Shown here: one piece after another, positions 1-4,865 of the stretch
How the letters are laid out: every line of letters starts with the position of its first letter
How positions within the stretch are numbered: the stretch's first letter is position 1
Origin: Acidobacteriota bacterium
GTDB lineage: Bacteria; Acidobacteriota; Terriglobia; UBA7540
Direction: 5' to 3'
Length of the DNA stretch: 6,750 bases
Assembly (NCBI GenBank): GCA_003165615.1
Contig: PLWR01000695.1
Span: 1 to 6,750, forward strand
Made by a program: the position numbers and the translations under genes
The notes under the pieces: model-generated
Databases searched by the model: none
Seen by the model: the letters and a program-made list of their open reading frames with translations, nothing else
Told to the model about the DNA's origin: nothing

Positions 1-41
1 TCTCCATTTTGGGGTTCACTCCACAGGATGTCGCTGACCAT
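1..41 (-). CDS. Possible 5' end of another minus-strand gene (or protein fragment)
   Basis: An ATG at 41 opens a frame running off the window edge, with GGGGAG just two bases before it. The 13 complete codons read MVSDILWSEPQNG. The DxLWSxP core resembles the DLLWSDP motif of PPP-type Ser/Thr phosphatases, where it lies inside the domain and not at the start. Too short to decide: a real gene start, a decayed fragment or chance. Confidence 0.2.
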   Translation of the reverse strand, partial: MVSDILWSEPQNG

Positions 42-125
42 GGCTCCCCACTCTCACCAGTCCCCTTGGGAAATCGCAGCCCCCTCAACGCACGGGGTCG
101 GCGCCAGCCAGCGATTCCAACCGCA

Positions 126-1994
126 CTAACCCGGCACTTGATTCTTGCCCGGCTGTAAATCAAATCGCTGCCCATCGATTTCCACTGATCCCGAAAGACC
201 CGCCGGGAGTTCAACAAAGCCATGAAGAGGAGGGCCCGCCTCCCAATGCGCGAAGATATCCCCCTTCGGGGTGGGGACGGTTCCTTCCGCCCACGCTAAA
301 TCTCCGAGTTGAGGTGTAAGGCGTACCCTTGCAAATCCGGCCCCTTCGGGCTGGACACCCAGAATGAAGGCGGGGAAAAGGTAAGCGGGCCCGGCCGACC
401 ACCCGTGGCATTGACTGGTAGCGGCGCCGGGTTTGCGAAGGATGCCATCCAGGGACCGGTTGCAATTTTCCCAGGTCGTCGTGGCGTCGTATTTCAGCAT
501 GTGTCCCCAATAAGAGCGGCATTCGTCCAAAGCCAGTTGCGCGAAACCGGCGCGCCAGAGAGCTTGCAGTTTGTAAAATTCCATAAATCCGCAATACGTT
601 TGCCGTACATCGGGCAGGGCAGCAACCCGCTTTAATAGTTCACTCGCCGACGCCCGGTCAGGCACAATCCCCGCAAGGATGGCCAGGGCATTAACGTGCC
701 AACCGGTATCAGCGTCAGGCTGAGCCTCGTTGCGGAAAACCAATCGACGTGAACACCAAAATTCGCGGCGATACGCCTCGGCGTTTTGCACCAGGTAATC
801 GCGACAAAGCATTTCTGTGCCCGTATCCCGCTGCCTTCGGGCAAGCTCGGCCCCATCGCGCATCGCCCAACACAATTGCATGGCCAGCGCTCCGCGAGAA
901 CCCCACCATTGCGCAACCTCCGGCTGCATGTCGGTGATGAAATTGCGTTGGGCCGCGGCGTCGGCAAGGTTAACCTTTTTGCCCAAAAAAGTGATGAGCC
1001 GCACCAGCCGCGCCCACGAGTTCTGGACGGGCTCGCCATCCCCGGTAAAGTCCTGATACTCGCGAAACGCCGAAATCAGGTCGGTGCAATAGTTGGTCAG
1101 CACCCAACGGTCCAGGGAACCGCCCGGCAACTGCACGCCTGGCATGTAGTCGATGTTGTAGGGATGTTGGTGCCCGCCACTGCGGACGGCCGCGGCCGTC
1201 ACACTTCCGTCTTCATTTTGCGCCTCGATCATCATTCGCAGGCTCTCGCGCGCCAGCGCCACGTCCCCATACAGCAAGGAATTACAGAGGTACTCCACCC
1301 GGTAATCGCCAATCCACAACAACCCATCCCGCTTTATTCCATCTTCGTAAAAACGCTGCATGCAAAGTTTCGTGGTGCGGGCGGAGATTCGCCAGATCCG
1401 ATTGAGCAACGGATCATTGCAACTGAAGTGAACATTCTCCCGCACGGGATGATGCACCAGCACTACCTGTGCATCGCCTATCTCCGCGCGGCCCGATTTC
1501 ACCACCACGTTCAGGTAGCGAAAGGCACGCCGGCCATGGCTTTGGCAATGGAAAGCACCGGGATCAAGGGGGAAGTGATCCTGCGGCAGCCGATACCAAC
1601 GGGTAACAGGGATCAGATCTGCAGTCGCGAGAGCTTCAACGAGATCCTCTCCATAGAAAAGGGAAAGTTCGGAGGGCACACCACATTTTCCGCTGACGAA
1701 CACCCGGCCCACCACTTCCTCGCCAAAGTCAAATACCAGGCTGCCCGCTCCTTCCCGGCTATCCACCACCGCCCAACCGCCGTTAAGAGGGCCACGGGGA
1801 TTAAGCACCCATCGTGCCTGCACCACATCGCGAGGCTTAACCGTGGTTTCCTGGAGGGTTTCGATGCTGACGTGGCGCTTCTCGCCCAAAGCTGGGCCTT
1901 CTTGGGGCGTAGCGTTAGCGGGCTCGGAGGTGAGGAGCGCTGCCATCCCAATTGAATTTTGGCGCAAGAAATCACGGCGTGAGTAAGCACACAT
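126..1994 (-). CDS. Tat-exported GH78-like (alpha-L-rhamnosidase-type) glycoside hydrolase
   Basis: This 622-residue protein is probably an extracytoplasmic glycosidase of the alpha-L-rhamnosidase superfamily. The N-terminus has a twin-arginine motif SRRDFLR (residues 5-11), a short hydrophobic stretch, and a possible cleavage site after ANA (26-28). A beta-sandwich-like region follows (about 60-185), then an (alpha/alpha)6-barrel region (about 190-540) and a C-terminal beta domain with GWSAGPAYLFPAFILGVQP (531-549) and GTVPTPKGDI (571-580), typical of GH78 C-termini. The family motif DCPQRERLGWxGD appears as DGIKRDGLLWIGD (218-230). D218, D230 and a later E509 in TTTWE are kept, but the usual general-acid Glu is Asp223. 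The protein is shorter than many multidomain rhamnosidases (900 or more residues). The start is well set by AAGGAG five bases before the ATG. It lies 57 bp after the OGT gene, probably in one transcript. Exact sugar specificity cannot be read from sequence; it may also be a non-rhamnosidase relative. Confidence 0.85.
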   Translation of the reverse strand: MCAYSRRDFLRQNSIGMAALLTSEPANATPQEGPALGEKRHVSIETLQETTVKPRDVVQARWVLNPRGPLNGGWAVVDSREGAGSLVFDFGEEVVGRVFVSGKCGVPSELSLFYGEDLVEALATADLIPVTRWYRLPQDHFPLDPGAFHCQSHGRRAFRYLNVVVKSGRAEIGDAQVVLVHHPVRENVHFSCNDPLLNRIWRISARTTKLCMQRFYEDGIKRDGLLWIGDYRVEYLCNSLLYGDVALARESLRMMIEAQNEDGSVTAAAVRSGGHQHPYNIDYMPGVQLPGGSLDRWVLTNYCTDLISAFREYQDFTGDGEPVQNSWARLVRLITFLGKKVNLADAAAQRNFITDMQPEVAQWWGSRGALAMQLCWAMRDGAELARRQRDTGTEMLCRDYLVQNAEAYRREFWCSRRLVFRNEAQPDADTGWHVNALAILAGIVPDRASASELLKRVAALPDVRQTYCGFMEFYKLQALWRAGFAQLALDECRSYWGHMLKYDATTTWENCNRSLDGILRKPGAATSQCHGWSAGPAYLFPAFILGVQPEGAGFARVRLTPQLGDLAWAEGTVPTPKGDIFAHWEAGPPLHGFVELPAGLSGSVEIDGQRFDLQPGKNQVPG

Positions 1995-1999
1995 GAGGG

Positions 2000-2005
2000 C
2001 TCCTT
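2000..2005 (-). promoter_or_regulatory. Ribosome binding site of the GH78-like gene
   Basis: On the minus strand AAGGAG precedes the ATG at 1994 by five bases (CCCTC). It is the clearest Shine-Dalgarno site next to a large gene in the window, and it fixes the start that keeps the twin-arginine signal intact. Confidence 0.7.
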
Positions 2006-2051
2006 GATTCTTTATATGAGCTACGGATTCAGGGCATGATGATCTCTTGTC

Positions 2052-3863
2052 CTATATCTTGCGCTTCGCCACCTGGCGGTAGATGCCTTCGAGCGCGCGG
2101 CAAAGCCCCGCACTGTCACAAACCGGCGAGCGGGCGAGGCGTTCCCGCAAGGTGGCGCGCAGCGAGGCCAATTCAACAGCGGTGGTCGGCGATCGAGCCA
2201 GCGTGACGGCGCGAGCGATATAGGCGTCGCGATCCGGCATGACCCAATCATCAAGCCCTGCCGCGAGCAGAAGCGAGCGACTTTGCCGGCTTGCCCAACG
2301 GTCACCATTGAAGGTGAGCACCGGCACCCCCTGCCACAATGCCTCCATCGTGGTTGTGCCACCGTTATAGGGAAAAGTGTCCAGCGCAATATCCACCCTC
2401 TCATAGGCCGCAAGGAATGCTTCGTGCTTAGCGGGCCCCTCCAGCAGGACGCGGGTCGGAGGGATCTCCCAGCGGCCGAAGCGCTCGTGCAGGGCGGCAC
2501 GGTTGGTGGAGTCGCCCAGCGCAGCATTCTTGATGAGGAGTCGGGCTTCGGGCGCTTGCCGCAAGATCATCGCCCACGCCTCAATGACCTCGTCGTTAAT
2601 TTTGTACTGTGAGCACAGACTGGCGAAGGTGATAAAGCCAGCGGCAAGACAAGGCGGGGGTGCCACATCCGGAACGGGATAGAGGACCGAATACGCAAGG
2701 TACGATCCGGGAACGCGCAACACGCGTTCGCAATAGAACTGTTCCTCAGCAGTGGGGATAACAACCGCATCGCCAACGATGTAATCGAAGGCATCGATCC
2801 CGCTCGTCGCGTACATATTGAACCAGCCGACGTTGACCGGGGCCGGGCGCCTCATCAAGAAGCCAAGGCGGCGCTGGAAGCTGTAGCCATTGAGGTCCAC
2901 GAGGATGTCGATTCCGGTGCGGGTCACAAGGCTGGCGACGTCGGCGTTGGACAGGTCTCTTATGTCGTGAACGTGGTCAAGAGGATCTGCTTGATAACCG
3001 CTCTCCGCGCTGGGGGGCAACCCGTCGGAAAAGAGGTGGATTTCGAAGGCCGAGCGGTCGTGGTGATTAATGACACCCCAAACCGGCTTCATCCAGTTAC
3101 GCGTGTGGAAGAACTTCGAGCAGTAACCCAACCGCAGTTTGCCTTGAGGCGCATGCGGCCGCTGAATGGAAGGGTTGGGCGGACCTTCCCTTGCTGCCTC
3201 GATCTGAGCCCACACGCGGCGGTCCTCCAGGATGGAGGCATTGGTAGCGCGTGGGCTGCCGGGGACGATGCAGGCGATGGTGCCGATAGCCCGGCGGCGC
3301 AACTCTGGGTCAGGGGTCTCCGCAGCCTGCCGGATATGATCGAGTGCAGCGTCAATCTCGCCCAGGTAGAAGAGCGCCTTCCCCAGCTCAAGATGAACCG
3401 CTGACACGTTGGCTGTCAGGGCGAGGGCGCGCCGAAAACTTTCCGCAGCCTCGCCATCGGCGCCCAACTCATAGTCAGCGAGGCCAAGTCCGTACCATGC
3501 GTCGAAGTTCGTCTCATCAAGTCCCAGGGCCCGGCGGTACTCGGCGACTGCCTTCCCGAATTGGGAATTCAGCCGTAAAGCGTCGGCATGCTTTGTCGCA
3601 AGGACATCATCGTGGGGATAGCGCGCCACCGCTTCGCTGAGGTGCGTGAGAGCCTCAGTGTTGTTCCCTTTGGAGAAAAGGTCGGTGGCGGTCTTTATGA
3701 GGCGGGCAACTCCAGCCTCGGAAAAGGCGGCAACCTTAGGATCCTCTGGGCTGCTCAGAACTCCTCCGGCGCCTGGCTCGGCAGGCCGTTTCACGCATAT
3801 ACCGATCTGCTCACCGCCCCCCGCGAGGTGAGCCTCTGGTGGATAAAGGGCAGTTCGTGGCAT
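2052..3863 (-). CDS. TPR-containing SPINDLY/OGT-family (GT41-like) glycosyltransferase
   Basis: A 603-residue protein from the ATG at 3863; an in-frame TTG at 3881 would add six residues. Residues about 54-188 form four TPR-like helical pairs, the part that binds protein substrates in this family. The catalytic region follows: LRLGYCSKFFHTRNW (244-258), IDILVDLNGYSFQRR (318-332), RRPAPVNVGWFNMYATSGID (338-357), QYKIND with the UDP-contacting Lys (K421, matching human OGT K842), and LDTFPYNGGTTTMEALWQGVP (begins 494; D495, GGTTT 501-505). Family members transfer GlcNAc, or fucose in plant SPINDLY, from nucleotide sugar to Ser/Thr of proteins in the cytoplasm; the sugar here is unknown. The usual DFxxH histidine (human H498) aligns with Arg255 by eye. 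No good ribosome site precedes either start, and residues 1-16 fall inside a 74-bp duplicated segment, so the true start may lie further in. It sits just after two small leader peptides, which are candidate substrates (inference). Confidence 0.88.
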   Translation of the reverse strand: MPRTALYPPEAHLAGGGEQIGICVKRPAEPGAGGVLSSPEDPKVAAFSEAGVARLIKTATDLFSKGNNTEALTHLSEAVARYPHDDVLATKHADALRLNSQFGKAVAEYRRALGLDETNFDAWYGLGLADYELGADGEAAESFRRALALTANVSAVHLELGKALFYLGEIDAALDHIRQAAETPDPELRRRAIGTIACIVPGSPRATNASILEDRRVWAQIEAAREGPPNPSIQRPHAPQGKLRLGYCSKFFHTRNWMKPVWGVINHHDRSAFEIHLFSDGLPPSAESGYQADPLDHVHDIRDLSNADVASLVTRTGIDILVDLNGYSFQRRLGFLMRRPAPVNVGWFNMYATSGIDAFDYIVGDAVVIPTAEEQFYCERVLRVPGSYLAYSVLYPVPDVAPPPCLAAGFITFASLCSQYKINDEVIEAWAMILRQAPEARLLIKNAALGDSTNRAALHERFGRWEIPPTRVLLEGPAKHEAFLAAYERVDIALDTFPYNGGTTTMEALWQGVPVLTFNGDRWASRQSRSLLLAAGLDDWVMPDRDAYIARAVTLARSPTTAVELASLRATLRERLARSPVCDSAGLCRALEGIYRQVAKRKI

Positions 3864-3893
3864 GACGGCAACTTGCGCCAATCGCCGGGTCTA
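3820..3893 (-). repeat. 74-bp flank repeat, copy A (overlaps the OGT 5' end)
   Basis: This segment matches 4297-4370 at 59 of 74 positions without gaps, and similarity stops sharply at both edges. Each copy lies downstream of one peptide gene. Copy A overlaps the first codons of the OGT frame (MPRTALYPPEAHLAGG). Copy B encodes the related MLQATLHPAEPHLAGRPG and then stops. It could be part of a tandem duplication that included the peptide gene and the OGT 5' end, or a dispersed repeat element. Confidence 0.75.
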
Positions 3894-3965
3894 CCTTCTA
3901 CCTACTCCCCGCACAAACCAGCCAGACTTTTTGTCCAAGTCCTTCTGCGCGTTTCCCTGCGGCGC
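3891..3965 (-). pseudogene. Decayed third leader-peptide fragment
   Basis: Right after the TAG of peptide 1, in the same frame, the minus strand reads 24 codons ending at a TAG (3891-3893). They include AQKDLDKKSGW, matching SEKDLDKASGG of the intact leaders; 16 nt (3931-3946) are identical to peptide 1. There is no start codon, the leader's N-terminal half is missing, and the Gly-Gly has become Gly-Trp. The tail reads FVRGVGRR. I read it as a remnant of a third peptide unit, or as an old core separated from its leader by an inserted or duplicated stretch. Readthrough of the TAG would join it to peptide 1, but nothing here shows that this happens. Confidence 0.5.
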
Positions 3966-4106
3966 CTAGTTAAGGCTATGTCCTCCATACTCAAACCCGC
4001 CGGATGCCTTGTCCAAGTCCTTCTCCGAGAGCTCGTCCTTCTTGTCTCCGGTAGGCTTTATGGTTTCCTGGTCTTTTTCGATTTTCTTTTCCTTTTCGTC
4101 TGCCAT
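3966..4106 (-). CDS. Small double-glycine leader peptide 1 (RiPP/bacteriocin-like precursor)
   Basis: A 46-residue peptide. The leader begins MADEKEKKIEKDQETIK, is highly charged, and ends DELSEKDLDKASGG at residue 37. This fits the double-glycine leader pattern (ELSxxxLxxxxGG) of bacteriocin-type and related ribosomal peptides, normally cleaved after Gly-Gly by C39-peptidase ABC exporters. The predicted core is only FEYGGHSLN, nine residues with one Ser and no Cys. Evidence that it is a real gene: the leader is 104/111 nt identical to the second copy at 4409-4552, both frames are intact and both end soon after the same Gly-Gly. A GGGGTGG site lies seven bases before the ATG. It is followed by a decayed leader fragment and then the OGT gene. 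No exporter or other maturation enzyme is visible in the window. The core is short for a bacteriocin, so a signalling peptide or a tag-like modified peptide is also possible. Confidence 0.72.
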   Translation of the reverse strand: MADEKEKKIEKDQETIKPTGDKKDELSEKDLDKASGGFEYGGHSLN

Positions 4107-4177
4107 AGGCGTTCCACCCCTTTAGATTTAGCGTTTAAGGATTCCTGAACGAAAATAACGCTGAAGCCCCCATAGAC

Positions 4178-4203
4178 AAAAAGTTCCCCCTGCCCGGGGG
4201 GAC
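4178..4203 (-). terminator. Intrinsic terminator-like hairpin between the two peptides
   Basis: On the minus strand TCCCCC (4202-4197), a six-base loop CGGGCA and GGGGGA (4190-4185) form a GC-rich stem. TTTTT follows two bases later (4182-4178). It would stop or attenuate transcripts coming from peptide 2 before they reach peptide 1 and the OGT gene. The stem is short and the T-run is only five long, so it may be partial. Confidence 0.45.
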
Positions 4204-4296
4204 GAGCTTTTGCGGGCACAATAACACCGCATGTTGGGCAGGCAAACACCCACCCCGACTCTTTCTCCAGCAACTTTGCGGCTTCACCCGGGTCTT

Positions 4297-4370
4297 CCCG
4301 CGAGGTGAGGTTCTGCTGGATGAAGGGTAGCTTGCAGCATGACGGCAGCTTGCCCCCAATGCCGGGGCTA
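4297..4370 (-). repeat. 74-bp flank repeat, copy B
   Basis: Direct repeat of 3820-3893 (59/74 identical, ungapped), offset by 477 bp, with sharp edges. It begins 38 bp after the peptide 2 stop. In copy B the frame matching the OGT start runs 18 codons (MLQATLHPAEPHLAGRPG) to a TGA at 4284. In a different minus frame the two copies read KLPSC..LPFI.Q.LTSR with 14 of 18 residues the same, so it is unclear which frame, if any, was ever coding. Confidence 0.75.
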
Positions 4371-4408
4371 CGCGCAGGCGAAAAGCTGCCGATGGCCTGC
4401 TCTACCTA

Positions 4409-4552
4409 TTACTGGTCGACCTCGATCCAGTCCTTATGGCTGCCGCCGGATGCCTTGTCCAAGTCCTTCTCCGAGAGCTCATCCTTCTTGCCCCCGGCGA
4501 GCTTTATGGTTTCCTGGTCTTTTTCGATTTTCTTTTCCTTTTCGTCTGCCAT
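4409..4552 (-). CDS. Small double-glycine leader peptide 2 (RiPP/bacteriocin-like precursor)
   Basis: A 47-residue peptide and paralogue of peptide 1. The first 17 codons are identical to peptide 1 even at silent positions. The leader ends DELSEKDLDKASGG at residue 37, and the tail then diverges completely to SHKDWIEVDQ (ten residues, one Ser, one Trp). It is followed by TAA and an in-frame TAG directly after. The start is well supported: AAAAGGAG lies eight bases before the ATG, and a promoter-like pair lies about 90 bp upstream. The differences between the two leaders cluster at residues 18-21 (PTGD against LAGG). Function is inferred from the leader alone: an exported, cleaved, possibly modified peptide. 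The unmatched tails suggest distinct products from one processing machinery. Confidence 0.75.
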   Translation of the reverse strand: MADEKEKKIEKDQETIKLAGGKKDELSEKDLDKASGGSHKDWIEVDQ

Positions 4553-4560
4553 GGCTATGG

Positions 4561-4568
4561 CTCCTTTT
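4561..4568 (-). promoter_or_regulatory. Ribosome binding site of peptide 2
   Basis: AAAAGGAG on the minus strand, eight bases before the ATG at 4552. It is much stronger than the corresponding site of peptide 1 (GGGGTGG) and is good support that this short frame is translated. Confidence 0.7.
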
Positions 4569-4595
4569 CTGTAGGTCTACCTAGCCGACTACCCC

Positions 4596-4618
4596 GGGGA
4601 AGACAGACAGCCTCCCCC
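4596..4618 (-). other. Hairpin in the predicted 5' leader of peptide 2
   Basis: GGGGGAG (4618-4612) pairs with CTTCCCC (4602-4596) around a nine-base loop, with one G-T pair. It overlaps a CCCCGGGG palindrome (4592-4599) that could form a competing fold. It lies between the predicted transcription start and the ribosome site and could affect mRNA stability. No riboswitch class is recognised. Confidence 0.3.
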
Positions 4619-4637
4619 TCATTTACAATATGCGTAC

Positions 4638-4665
4638 ATCTTAGACCCGGCGGGTGCCAAGTCAA
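4638..4665 (-). promoter_or_regulatory. Sigma-70-like promoter upstream of peptide 2
   Basis: On the minus strand TTGACT (4665-4660, five of six to the -35 consensus) is followed after 16 bp by TAAGAT (4643-4638, four of six to the -10 consensus). The predicted start would be near 4630, giving a leader of about 78 nt before the peptide 2 ATG. It would drive the peptides and, through or past the hairpin at 4178-4203, the OGT and GH78-like genes. Confidence 0.45.
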
Positions 4666-4741
4666 GGCCAATTTTGCTGGAATTTTGCTACCGACCTTTC
4701 CCTGTGGTGTCATTTGCGAAACATGGGCGCTCCCAGGTGCA

Positions 4742-4828
4742 GTCATTCCCGCGAAGGCGGGAAACTACTCCGCAAGCCATTGGAAATGCGCCGACGGCGG
4801 AGTGGATTCCTGCCTTCGCGGGAATGAC
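4742..4828. repeat. 87-bp near-perfect inverted repeat (REP/MITE-like element)
   Basis: The arms 4742-4773 and 4797-4828 can pair along about 32 bp with two clear mismatches and one G-T pair, around a 23-nt loop. The outer 22 bp differ at one position. Arms beginning GTCATTCCCGCGAAGG resemble dispersed palindromic repeats seen many times per genome in many Proteobacteria (general knowledge, not a search). No T-run follows on either side, so it is not a classical intrinsic terminator, but it sits 37 bp past the membrane glycosyltransferase stop and may protect or end that transcript. Confidence 0.8.
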
Positions 4829-4865
4829 CAGTGTTCAAAAGGTACCCAATTCCTCTCGATCCTGG

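Larger units (their letters stand above)
4107..4408. other. Spacer between the two peptide genes
   Basis: These 302 bp hold flank repeat copy B, a terminator-like hairpin and the weak ribosome site of peptide 1. A minus-strand frame through the middle reads GWVFACPTCGVIVPAKA, with a single CxxC, but its only start is a TTG at 4273 and it runs out of frame into the peptide 1 leader, so I do not call it a gene. Confidence 0.5.
4553..4865. other. Intergenic region between the membrane glycosyltransferase and the peptide genes
   Basis: These 313 bp carry, in transcription order, the 87-bp inverted repeat (4742-4828), a promoter-like pair (4638-4665), a 5'-leader hairpin (4596-4618) and a strong ribosome site (4561-4568). 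No coding frame is convincing. The region looks like the boundary between two transcription units, with the peptides opening the second. Confidence 0.6.

Noticed and set aside
786..1955. 389-residue open frame on the plus strand
   Set aside because: It lies wholly antisense to the GH78-like gene, is rich in His/Pro/Arg, has no recognisable domain, and shows the usual pattern of a GC-rich shadow frame.
4058..4273. Minus-strand frame containing GWVFACPTCG, suggesting a zinc-ribbon protein
   Set aside because: One CxxC only, TTG as the sole start, and its C-terminus is the peptide 1 leader read in another frame. It could be a relic, but I cannot support a gene.
3820..4552. CRISPR array or attachment-site pair
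   Set aside because: There are only two to three units, far longer than CRISPR repeats and with unequal spacing, and no integrase or cas gene is present; the units contain coding sequence.
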